DNA of 7,355 bases from positions 1 to 7,355 of the forward strand of contig CAMBHH010000170.1 in NCBI GenBank assembly GCA_945866505.1, in the 5' to 3' direction. Position numbers and translations under genes: made by a program. Source of the stretch: Flavobacterium psychrophilum. GTDB lineage: Bacteria; Bacteroidota; Bacteroidia; Flavobacteriales; Flavobacteriaceae. Below the pieces are notes generated by a model. It saw only the letters and a list, made by a program, of their open reading frames with translations, made no database searches and was not told the origin of the DNA. This document shows positions 1-6,313 of the stretch, piece after piece. Within the stretch, counting starts at the first letter, position 1; every line of letters begins with the position of its first letter.

Positions 1-599
1 GAATCGCCTGCAATTCTTTTAATAAAATTGGTAGCTAAATCTTGTGCGCTTGTCGAAACCATTAAAACTCCTGCAATAATAATCGAAAGCACAACCATCA
101 GCAATGAAAATACCGAACTAATAGCACTTCCTAATACTGTTTTAGAAACCTCGATAATCTCAGTTTTATATTGCAACAAACCTGATTTTAAATCTGTAGA
201 AAACGAATATAGAAAGTCATATGCTTTGTTACCAATTAGTGGCCAGTCTTTTATATTTTGACTTGGTGTCGTGATTGTAAGGGTTCCATCCTCAATTCCT
301 GCTTTTAATTCAAAAATGCTATTAGCAACTGAATTGAAAAAAATAACGGTAGGCACCAAAATTAGTCCCAATAAAGTTATTGTGATTAAGAATGCGGCAA
401 GGCTTTTGCGTCCTTTTAATTTTCTTTGTAAAAAATCGAATATTGGATAAAAAGCTATTGCCAATATAATTGCCCAAAGAATCGGCATGGCAAACGGAGT
501 TAAAAGTTTGAAACAGAACCCTAAAATCAGGAAAACAACCCCCAATTGTAAGATGGTTTCGAAAATTTTCTTGCTGTTAATTTCGGATGGATTGTTCAT
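1..599 (-). CDS. AI-2E family transporter (UPF0118/PerM-like), 3' end beyond window
   Basis: Conceptual translation from the ATG at 599 gives 199 residues with no stop before the window edge; the family usually has about 340-370, so roughly the C-terminal 40% is missing. Hydrophobic segments lie at about 17-34, 36-52, 67-90 and 157-182. The stretch PFAMPILWAIILA (35-47) followed by YPIF (51-54) and a basic turn (RKLKGRK, 59-65) is typical of the N-terminal part of this family, and the soluble region at about 92-155 is the usual loop before the next helix pair. Members are inner-membrane proteins; a few export autoinducer-2 and others act as ion/H+ antiporters, so the substrate cannot be named. 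The gene starts 31 bp after the potassium channel stop and is probably the last visible member of the efflux operon. The start is followed by a plausible polar N-terminus (MNNPSEINSKK). Family assignment is firm; function is not. Confidence 0.85.
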   Translation of the reverse strand, partial: MNNPSEINSKKIFETILQLGVVFLILGFCFKLLTPFAMPILWAIILAIAFYPIFDFLQRKLKGRKSLAAFLITITLLGLILVPTVIFFNSVANSIFELKAGIEDGTLTITTPSQNIKDWPLIGNKAYDFLYSFSTDLKSGLLQYKTEIIEVSKTVLGSAISSVFSLLMVVLSIIIAGVLMVSTSAQDLATNFIKRIAGD

Positions 600-630
600 A
601 GTTATGTGGTTTAGATTAGTAATATGAAGG

Positions 631-1341
631 TTATTTTAAACTGATTTTTTTCTGTTGTTTCGTTTCGCTTGCATCAGAAACCAAACGACCTATAAGAATT
701 ACGGGATACAGCACGCCAATAATGGCTTCAACTTGTACCAAAGAACGCGCTATTGGATGCAAAGGAACTATTTCTCCAAAACCCGTGGTAGTAATAGTTA
801 TATAACTGAAATACATAAAATTAGCATCTAAACTATTGGACTCAAAAGCTGGTAAAGTAATTTGGAACGAACCATCGACGTACTCGTAAAAAAACAAAAA
901 GATAATCGCAAAAAGATTAGCCAGTAACATATAAACAACGATGGAGCCAATGACTCGGTGCAGCGTAATTGGACCGGGCTCAAAGACTTTTAACAGCACT
1001 AAAACAATTAGTAACAAGAATGTGCCAACTGAAAGAATAAGATCAATTGCTACGGTAAATATACTAGGATAAAGACCAACAATCCAGCTAAATACAATGA
1101 ATAAAAAAGGAACTATCGAAATTATTATGGCCTGCTTTCTATCATTGGATAAGGTAAAAATACCAGCCATCAGAAATAGCATCCAAAAAATATTGAGTAC
1201 CACCATAAAAAAAGAATAACTTCCAAATACAGGAATTAAGACAAAGTGCATTACAAAAAGTATAAGTAGCATCCCACTTAACCCGCTTTCTTTGTCCCAT
1301 AATCGATTTAAAAAATGATATCTTTTTTGTTTCTTTATCAT
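631..1341 (-). CDS. Potassium channel family protein (pore-loop ion channel, Ion_trans_2 type)
   Basis: This 236-residue inner-membrane protein has about six hydrophobic helices (roughly 21-40, 43-64, 70-89, 94-118, 131-153, 201-221) and a re-entrant pore loop between the last two. The selectivity filter reads TTGFGE at 185-190, preceded by a pore helix (about 172-184) containing FMYFSYITI. This is the K+ channel signature in its GFG form, with Glu where Asp is usual. After the filter, PLHPIARSLVQVEAIIGVLY (193-212) is typical of small bacterial two-TM-pore channels with four extra N-terminal helices. The fourth helix carries no regular series of Arg or Lys, so voltage sensing is unlikely, and there is no RCK/TrkA domain; the C-terminal tail is only about 15 polar residues. 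It presumably works as a tetramer conducting K+. It begins 19 bp after the MFS gene stop and is likely co-transcribed with the pump. K+ selectivity is inferred from the filter. Confidence 0.88.
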   Translation of the reverse strand: MIKKQKRYHFLNRLWDKESGLSGMLLILFVMHFVLIPVFGSYSFFMVVLNIFWMLFLMAGIFTLSNDRKQAIIISIVPFLFIVFSWIVGLYPSIFTVAIDLILSVGTFLLLIVLVLLKVFEPGPITLHRVIGSIVVYMLLANLFAIIFLFFYEYVDGSFQITLPAFESNSLDANFMYFSYITITTTGFGEIVPLHPIARSLVQVEAIIGVLYPVILIGRLVSDASETKQQKKISLK

Positions 1342-1360
1342 CAGCTGTTGTTATACAATT

Positions 1361-2926
1361 TTAAAATGGAATAGGTTCTAACTCTACTCTTCCAATAGGT
1401 CTTCTTCCGAGTCTAAACATTAAAAGAATAATAATTGGCAAAAAGCAAATCGCGGACATTACCAAATAAATATCTTTGTACGCTAGTAATATTGATGCTT
1501 GTGTAGTTTGGTTTGCTAGACTTCGCTCTGCCATTTTCTGTGCCTCCACTTGGGACGCGCCTTGTCTCAAATAATAATTCTTTGTATTAGATAATTTCTT
1601 GCTTGCCTGTTGATTGACTGCCGATAATTGCTGACTTAAACCCGTTTTGTGCTGTACTTTGATATTCGAAATGAAGGTTCCTAAAATAGCACCGCCAAGC
1701 AAAGTGGCAATAATAACTCGAGCAATAACACCACTCATCATTCGAGAATCTCCTAATTTAGGAGGAACTCCTTCTGCAATATACAATGCCGAAATAGGAT
1801 ATAGAAATCCGATGCCTAATCCTTTTAAAACGAACGGCAGAAAAAAATCGGCTGGAGCAATTCCAGGATAAAATCGGAAATAAAGGATGATATGATACAT
1901 TCCGTAACAAGCAAATCCTGACATCCAAATGGTGGATAAATAAATCCTTTTATACAGAAGGTAGGTTGATAACGGCATAGCTATAATAATTCCAACCAGT
2001 ATCGCTAAATGTGTTCTCGCTTGATACACTGCATCAAAACCGAGCAATCCCGACATATATCCGGTAACGATGCTTCCCGTTCCATTCATTAATCCAATAT
2101 AAAAAAAAAGGAAAGTGCCAATCACTACATTCCTATATTTGTACACATCGGGATCGATTATCGGGTCAATTGTAAACTGAACATGAACCAAATAAATGCC
2201 AATCAAAATCAACAAAAATGCAAAAGCCATACCTATTTTTGGATCCGAAAACCAGTTTCTAGATTGTCCTTCAGCACAAATGAAAAGGATTGTACTGAAA
2301 AAGAGTAGTACAATAAGCCAACCTCTCCAATCAAATTGAAAACCGCCCTTCATTACAGCTACATCTTTTCTATAAAAAATCCAAGCTAAAATGATGCCTA
2401 TCATAAAGTTGGCATTCAAAAAATAAATACTAAAAGTCCAATCGTGCATGCTCGAAAAATGCGCTCCAAGATATTTATAAATATGCTGACTTCCTTGCAG
2501 AATAAATTGGATAATACCGTACATAATGGGCATATTAAATGACGGATTATATTTCATTAGAATTGGAATCATCGAGGCTAATATTCCAATAATAGAAATC
2601 ATTGCGAGCAAAGAACGCCAAAACGTAAACCACATTATATTGGTAGCATATAATGAAGCAGTGTTGAAAAGTATCGCCAAAAAACTAGCTGATAAAATCA
2701 TTGTCCGTACTTTAATTTGCTTTCCAAGTCGCATTCCTAATGGCAAAAAAGCCAACATCGAGAAAATTGGAATGTAACTAGAATAGGCAAAAACAGTTGT
2801 TGATTCACCAAAGTGTCCCAGAATTTGAGAATTATCGAAAGAAGTAACATTCATCGCATTAAAAAAAGGAATTGTGAGAACGTATAATCCAACGAGAATG
2901 AAAACGCTACCTTTTTTAAATGCCAT
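1361..2926 (-). CDS. MFS drug-efflux permease, DHA2/EmrB-like, 14 TM
   Basis: A 521-residue polytopic protein of the length and layout of 14-helix DHA2 (EmrB/QacA) permeases. Helices are recognisable from residue 7 to about 420, then a long polar loop (about 424-478, rich in Gln, Ser, Ala and Lys) precedes the last helix at 484-505. That loop ends in ANQTTQASILLAYKDIYLV (471-489), which matches the EmrB-type pattern of a Gln/Ala-rich stretch before the final helix. A motif-A-like turn occurs at LGMRLGKQIKVR (63-74), an Arg of the motif-B type at 104, and FDWRG at 198-202 matches the DHA2 linker. The presumed role is H+-driven export handed to the fusion protein and TolC partner encoded just upstream. 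It starts 6 bp after the HlyD stop, with A at -3 and -6 before the ATG. Oddities: helix 1 lacks the acidic residue of the LDxTIVNVALP signature, and motif A has Met in place of Asp. Substrate unknown. Confidence 0.88.
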   Translation of the reverse strand: MAFKKGSVFILVGLYVLTIPFFNAMNVTSFDNSQILGHFGESTTVFAYSSYIPIFSMLAFLPLGMRLGKQIKVRTMILSASFLAILFNTASLYATNIMWFTFWRSLLAMISIIGILASMIPILMKYNPSFNMPIMYGIIQFILQGSQHIYKYLGAHFSSMHDWTFSIYFLNANFMIGIILAWIFYRKDVAVMKGGFQFDWRGWLIVLLFFSTILFICAEGQSRNWFSDPKIGMAFAFLLILIGIYLVHVQFTIDPIIDPDVYKYRNVVIGTFLFFYIGLMNGTGSIVTGYMSGLLGFDAVYQARTHLAILVGIIIAMPLSTYLLYKRIYLSTIWMSGFACYGMYHIILYFRFYPGIAPADFFLPFVLKGLGIGFLYPISALYIAEGVPPKLGDSRMMSGVIARVIIATLLGGAILGTFISNIKVQHKTGLSQQLSAVNQQASKKLSNTKNYYLRQGASQVEAQKMAERSLANQTTQASILLAYKDIYLVMSAICFLPIIILLMFRLGRRPIGRVELEPIPF

Positions 2927-2932
2927 CTTAAT

Positions 2933-3997
2933 TTATTTTTTTTTTACTTCTACTGTTACATTCATTCCTGGCTTTACCTCATCTAGTGCGTCCGCAGAAG
3001 CTTCGAATACTATTTTCACAGGAATGCGTTGCGTAATTTTCACGAAGTTCCCCGTGGAATTATCAGGTTCTACCATTGAGAATTTGGCTCCAGTTGCGGG
3101 CGAAAAACCAACGACTTTTCCTTTAAATTCTTTATCGTTAAGTGCATCGATAGTGATGGTTACCTCCTGCCCTTGTTTTATTCGTTCCACTTGAGTTTCC
3201 TTGAAATTGGCTGTAACCCATTTTTGTTTTAGTACAATCGAGGCTACAACTTGATTTGTACTAACAAGATCTCCAACTGACAAAGTGCGTTGACCAACAA
3301 TGCCATCGATTGGAGCAGTAATTATAGTATAAGACAATTGCAGTTTTGCCGCATCCAAATCGGCTTGTTTTCTCAAAACGGTTGCTTGGGCAGCTTCTAA
3401 GTTCGTCGTACTTTGCTTGGCAATAGAACCACTAGCCAACAATTCATTTTCTCCAGCTTTCAGATAAGCTTCTGTCGATTGTAATTTAGCAACAACTTGG
3501 TCGTATTGATTTTGAGTAACAGCAGAGTCAGCATACATATTCTTGAATCGAACATAATCTTTTTTGGCTTTTTCAAGACTTGCATAATCCCCTACTAATT
3601 TTGCTTTGGTTGCGGCTTGGTTAGAAGAAGACGTTACGATGCTTTGTTGTAAGGAATGCAAATTTCCCTCGGCTACAGCCAAATCTGCTTCAGCTTGTTT
3701 TACTCTTATTTTGTATTCTTCATCATTTAAAATTACCAAAGTATCTCCTTGATGGACCACCTGATTTTCTTCGAATTTTATTGCTGCAATATGTCCCGTC
3801 GCTCGCGCTGCGATGTTATTCATATAAGCGTCAACCTGCGCATTATTAGTCGTTTCGTATCGGTTGAAATCAAAAAACAAACTTAAAATCCACAGTGCAC
3901 CTGCTAACAGGAAAACAAAAGAAAGAATCGTCAGAATTTTATTTCTCTTTTTATCGGTCTTTTGAACAGGTTCATTAGTTGTAATTTCTTCGCTCAT
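2933..3997 (-). CDS. Membrane-fusion protein, HlyD/EmrA family
   Basis: A 354-residue periplasmic adaptor. A short basic cytoplasmic N-terminus (1-20) leads to one membrane anchor (about 21-43). Next comes the first half of the lipoyl-like domain: TNNAQVDAYMNNIAARATG (50-68), then EENQVVHQGDTLVIL (76-90), which is the EmrA-type N-terminal signature. A long alpha-helical hairpin follows (about 97-222, rich in Ala, Lys, Gln and Glu), with a tip near R150-D166 that should contact the TolC channel. The second lipoyl half is TAPIDGIVGQRTLSVGDLV (227-245). The C-terminal beta-barrel region holds FSMVEPDNSTGNFVKITQRI (306-325), a close match to the EmrA hallmark. It links the MFS permease downstream (6 bp away, same reading frame) to the TolC-like protein upstream (11 bp away). 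The gene ends in a run of ten A encoding KKK directly before TAA. The start has A at -3 and -6, as is common in Flavobacterium. Assignment is very secure. Confidence 0.93.
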   Translation of the reverse strand: MSEEITTNEPVQKTDKKRNKILTILSFVFLLAGALWILSLFFDFNRYETTNNAQVDAYMNNIAARATGHIAAIKFEENQVVHQGDTLVILNDEEYKIRVKQAEADLAVAEGNLHSLQQSIVTSSSNQAATKAKLVGDYASLEKAKKDYVRFKNMYADSAVTQNQYDQVVAKLQSTEAYLKAGENELLASGSIAKQSTTNLEAAQATVLRKQADLDAAKLQLSYTIITAPIDGIVGQRTLSVGDLVSTNQVVASIVLKQKWVTANFKETQVERIKQGQEVTITIDALNDKEFKGKVVGFSPATGAKFSMVEPDNSTGNFVKITQRIPVKIVFEASADALDEVKPGMNVTVEVKKK

Positions 3998-4008
3998 AGT
4001 AGTCTGTT

Positions 4009-5325
4009 TTATAGTTTACCCATTGCAAATTGCAAAGAATAATATTGAATAATTAAATCTAAATTGGCATTAATCAATGAGATTTTAGCTTCGTTTACTT
4101 GCAATTCCGCATCGACCATATCACTGATTAATGCAAAATCATTATCGTATCTACTCTTAACAATTTTGTAATTGCTTAACGCTAATTCTACATCTTTTTT
4201 GAATGTTACGATGGTTTCCTTGCTTTCGAGAAAACGGACAAAACTGGTTTTTACTTCTTTATCGATCTGGTCCTTGGTCGCTGATAAAATGGTATTGCTA
4301 TTCTGAATTTCAAATTTATTAGCACTTACTCTGTGTTTTAAATTATAAAAACTAGAGATATCCCAGTTCAGAGTAAGTCCAGCTGCCCAAAAATTTAAAA
4401 TATTGGCATAATTTGGCCATTGCGCTGGATATTGTGTATTAAGAATCACATTAGCGTTCACATTCGGTTTAAATCCACTTTTGGTTATACTCAATGAGGA
4501 TTCAGATAATTTAACACCAATTTCAGATTGCTTAATTTCTACTCGATTTTGATAGGCTTCTGAAAGACAATTTGGCAAATTTATTGTTTCAGTAGGAATC
4601 GTGGCTTCTGATGATTCTGGTTTGAGGATTGTATCTGTTGGAAGCCCTACTAAAATATCCAAATAATTACTTATTAACGTAATATTATTGGTATCCTTCA
4701 AAACTGACACTTTAAATCGAGATTGTTGTAATTCGGTTCGTAGTAAATCACTTTTTAGATTTTGTCCATTGGAAACACGCGATTGAAGCTGTTTGATACG
4801 CAAATCAGTGTTAATAATATTTTGTTTGGTTACCTCTATTTGACGGTATAATTTTTCGAGACTGAAATATTGCTGTATAATGGCCAATTTGATTTGGGCT
4901 TCGGTCATTTTGGCTACCGCTTGCTTCATCTCACTGATCAATTGCTGCTGGTCGATTTTCTTGTTGATCACTCCGCCGTTGTAGATTGGCATTGAACCCA
5001 CAATGTTGGCAGAATATTGATTATTAAAATAATCTACAGTTAAACTTTTATCGTAAAAACCATCGTAAATTTTTGGATTACCGATGTAATTGTAGCCCAT
5101 ATTCAAACCTACACGTGGTACTTTGGAAATTTTGGACTGGCTTACATTTTCGTTAGCAATCGCGACGTCGGTAGTAGAAATTTTAAGTTGATTGTTATTT
5201 TGAATTCCCAATTGTAGGGCTTCGTCCAACTTTAAGATTTTGAAATCTTTCGGGGCATCTTCTTGAGTATAGCCAAAGAAACTCACAAGACAAAAAGTAA
5301 TTAAATGTAAAAACTTTATTTTCAT
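4009..5325 (-). CDS. TolC family outer-membrane efflux channel protein
   Basis: A 438-residue protein with a Sec signal peptide: MKIK, a hydrophobic core about 5-18, and probable cleavage near 20-21 before QEDAPKDFK. Two related halves follow, as in outer-membrane efflux proteins. The first has LDEALQLGIQNNNQLKIS (33-50), a beta-strand region with YNYIGNP (78-84) and YNGGV (115-119), and a long helix through about 125-225. The second begins at CLSEAYQNRVEIKQSEIG (253-270), has SGFKPNVNANVIL (283-295) and LNWDISSFYNLKHR (319-332), and ends in a second long coiled-coil-forming helix pair (about 335-438). The mature protein should form a trimer spanning the outer membrane and periplasm as the exit duct. 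It is the first gene of the five-gene minus-strand cluster and is followed 11 bp later by the membrane-fusion gene. Upstream are 168 bp with two inverted repeats, so control of the whole pump probably acts here. Length is normal for Bacteroidetes members. Confidence 0.93.
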   Translation of the reverse strand: MKIKFLHLITFCLVSFFGYTQEDAPKDFKILKLDEALQLGIQNNNQLKISTTDVAIANENVSQSKISKVPRVGLNMGYNYIGNPKIYDGFYDKSLTVDYFNNQYSANIVGSMPIYNGGVINKKIDQQQLISEMKQAVAKMTEAQIKLAIIQQYFSLEKLYRQIEVTKQNIINTDLRIKQLQSRVSNGQNLKSDLLRTELQQSRFKVSVLKDTNNITLISNYLDILVGLPTDTILKPESSEATIPTETINLPNCLSEAYQNRVEIKQSEIGVKLSESSLSITKSGFKPNVNANVILNTQYPAQWPNYANILNFWAAGLTLNWDISSFYNLKHRVSANKFEIQNSNTILSATKDQIDKEVKTSFVRFLESKETIVTFKKDVELALSNYKIVKSRYDNDFALISDMVDAELQVNEAKISLINANLDLIIQYYSLQFAMGKL

Positions 5326-5371
5326 ATTTCAGAATTAATACAAAACTCAATGATTCATCTAAACGAAATTT

Positions 5372-5403
5372 AACACTTTAATTATTCTAATATTTAATGT
5401 GTT
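5372..5403. repeat. Imperfect 32-bp inverted repeat (candidate operator) upstream of the efflux operon
   Basis: Read on the plus strand, the arms are AACAC, TTAA and TATT, then a central CT, then AATA, TTAA and GTGTT, with single T/T mismatches between the blocks at 5377/5398 and 5382/5393. Thirteen of fifteen arm pairs are complementary. It ends 46 bp before the TolC start codon. Neither strand continues into a T run, so an intrinsic terminator for the upstream gene is unlikely. A TAAATTTC sequence (7 of 8 to TAnnTTTG, minus strand, 5372-5365) overlaps its proximal end, which would place the dyad between the -33 and -7 elements, a common repressor site; however, no good -33 TTG is present. 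Operator function is inference. Confidence 0.5.
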
Positions 5404-5416
5404 GCAATATTCATTT

Positions 5417-5453
5417 AGAGTAGCTATTGAATTAATTTCAAATTAGTTACTCT
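5417..5453. repeat. Second imperfect inverted repeat upstream of the efflux operon
   Basis: Plus-strand AGAGTA (5417-5422) is matched by TACTCT (5448-5453). The symmetry continues inward through CTA/TAG and TTGAA/TTCAA with small bulges, leaving a loop around TTAAT. It lies between the unknown membrane gene (ends 5494) and the TolC-like gene, 13 bp from the 32-bp dyad. On the minus strand the 3' arm is followed by AAATGAAT rather than T residues, so it is not a standard terminator. It may be a regulatory site or a weak RNA structure that ends or protects the upstream transcript. The region is AT-rich, so part of the inner pairing may be chance. Confidence 0.35.
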
Positions 5454-5493
5454 TTGGTTTTCAAAAAGAAACTAAAGTTAATACAAAGATTTA

Positions 5494-6030
5494 TTATACT
5501 ATCTCCTGCTTTCCTTTAAAGAAAAGATCAGTCACTTTTTTGTGTCCAATTACTCTTGAGAGTTCTTTTATAGCAAAATAGGGAATGAGTGAAGTGAAAA
5601 TCATCAACAGACGAGCAAGATATTCATAACTAGTAAGTTCACTAACTACGTGATCAATTGCTCCTTGAAAAGTTGAAGTATGATAATAACCAGAAATAAA
5701 TTTTTCTAAGGCATTGAAAACAACCATCAAAAGTGAAAAAACAACGGTTTTATATAAGGTCAATAACGCTAAATTTCCTTCACTTGTTTTTCGGCCAATC
5801 TTAGTCATTCCTATAATAGAAACTACTTTTCCTAGGACAAAAGCACTTAAAAGAGCGCTTCCGTATTCCTCAAAGTCTATCTCATAGTGCGCTAAAACCA
5901 ATCGTTTATAGGCCACAAATACACTAAAATAAAACGACAGATAGGCAACATTAATCCAATACTCGATAAATTCCTCCATGAATTTCTCCTTAAAACTTTT
6001 CTTTTTTCCGTCGGCGGTGATCTCACTCAT
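5494..6030 (-). CDS. Conserved-looking four-TM membrane protein of unknown function
   Basis: I do not recognise a named family. The 178-residue product has a charged N-terminus (1-22, Lys/Glu-rich, including KKKSFKEKFMEEF), four predicted membrane helices (about 23-41, 57-76, 87-107 and 137-154) and a basic C-terminus (KELSRVIGHKKVTDLFFKGK, 155-174). The amphipathic, charge-rich ends and the FAIKELSRVIG segment after helix 4 are the most distinctive parts. Both termini are probably cytoplasmic. No signal peptide, enzyme motif or binding motif is visible. It is transcribed alone: divergent from ppk2 across 283 bp and separated from the efflux operon by 168 bp. The start is supported by A at -3, a promoter-like sequence about 30-60 bp upstream, and the lack of another Met before residue 18. 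Codon use and composition are like those of the neighbours, so it is probably a real gene. Confidence 0.75.
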   Translation of the reverse strand: MSEITADGKKKSFKEKFMEEFIEYWINVAYLSFYFSVFVAYKRLVLAHYEIDFEEYGSALLSAFVLGKVVSIIGMTKIGRKTSEGNLALLTLYKTVVFSLLMVVFNALEKFISGYYHTSTFQGAIDHVVSELTSYEYLARLLMIFTSLIPYFAIKELSRVIGHKKVTDLFFKGKQEIV

Positions 6031-6049
6031 AATTACTTTATATAAGTTA

Positions 6050-6075
6050 ATATGTTAAATAAAATGTAAACATAT
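6050..6075. repeat. AT-rich inverted repeat in the promoter region of the four-TM gene
   Basis: ATATGTT (6050-6056) is complementary to AACATAT (6069-6075) across a 12-bp spacer. The dyad encloses the candidate -7 box (6061-6068) of the minus-strand gene that starts at 6030. A 7-bp perfect arm is not rare in DNA this AT-rich, so this is only a weak candidate for a protein-binding site. Confidence 0.25.
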
Positions 6076-6093
6076 ATAATTTTGATAAACAAA
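6061..6093 (-). promoter_or_regulatory. Candidate Bacteroidetes-type promoter for the four-TM gene
   Basis: On the minus strand, TTTG (6093-6090) is followed after 21 bp by TACATTTT (6068-6061), 7 of 8 to the Bacteroidetes -7 consensus TAnnTTTG. Spacing and the -33 TTTG fit the consensus described for this phylum. Transcription would begin near 6057, leaving a leader of about 27 nt before the ATG at 6030. Confidence 0.35.
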
Positions 6094-6163
6094 AAAAGAA
6101 TTTTATAAAATAAATCCCAAAAAAAGTCTTCTATATTCAATGAAATGTTTAATTACTAAAAGC

Positions 6164-6197
6164 TTGCGAAATGTAAAATAATTTTTCACTATTTTTG
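6164..6197 (+). promoter_or_regulatory. Candidate distal promoter for ppk2
   Basis: TATTTTTG at 6190-6197 matches TAnnTTTG exactly. A TTG at 6164-6166 lies 23 bp upstream, slightly long for a -33 element. Initiation near 6201-6204 would give a leader of about 110 nt. AT-rich DNA produces such matches by chance. Confidence 0.25.
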
Positions 6198-6217
6198 AGA
6201 TTAATTTAGATTAATTG
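6198..6217 (+). repeat. Two tandem 10-bp repeats upstream of ppk2
   Basis: AGATTAATTT (6198-6207) is followed directly by AGATTAATTG (6208-6217), 9 of 10 identical. Each copy holds the palindromic core ATTAAT, and the copies are one helical turn apart. They begin immediately after the TATTTTTG box. This may be a regulatory site or a chance duplication in AT-rich sequence. Confidence 0.4.
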
Positions 6218-6300
6218 GTAGTTGTAAAACTTTAGAATTCAAATTTTTAATAATTATTTCGAAGCATTTTTTGTTTCTATACTATTTTCAATATCACAAA

Positions 6301-6308
6301 TACCTTTG
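6301..6308 (+). promoter_or_regulatory. TAnnTTTG -7 box abutting the ppk2 start codon
   Basis: TACCTTTG is an exact match to the Bacteroidetes -7 consensus and includes two C residues, so it is not just an A/T run. It ends 5 bp before the ppk2 ATG (6314). If used, transcription would begin at about 6311-6314, giving a leaderless or nearly leaderless mRNA. There is no TTG at the usual -33 distance; the nearest (6271-6273) is 27 bp away. The sequence before the ATG has no Shine-Dalgarno motif and no A at -3. Confidence 0.3.
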
Positions 6309-6313
6309 TACTT

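Noticed and set aside
28..261. 77-codon plus-strand ORF
   Set aside because: It lies antisense inside the AI-2E-family gene, whose minus-strand translation is clearly a membrane permease; the plus-strand product resembles nothing and has no start context.
1647..1871. 74-codon plus-strand ORF
   Set aside because: Antisense shadow of the MFS permease gene; low-complexity product with no recognisable features.
2526..2777. 83-codon plus-strand ORF
   Set aside because: Antisense shadow of the MFS permease gene; Ile-rich product reflects the reverse complement of membrane-helix codons.
2874..3194. 106-codon plus-strand ORF across the MFS/HlyD junction
   Set aside because: Antisense to two well-supported genes; the apparent hydrophobic N-terminus arises from the complement of the poly-A and helix codons.
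5484..5491. AATCTTTG, 7 of 8 to TAnnTTTG, as a promoter for the efflux operon
   Set aside because: No TTG or TTTG at -33 spacing; the upstream sequence is the end of the four-TM gene.
5470..5493. Tiny AACT-TT-AGTT hairpin with T-rich flank after the four-TM gene (minus strand)
   Set aside because: Four base pairs around a 2-nt loop cannot form a credible terminator.
6254..6313. N-terminal extension of ppk2 upstream of 6314
   Set aside because: The frame is open from 6254 but has no ATG, GTG or TTG codon, and the translated residues are not family-like; the ATG at 6314 gives a normal length.
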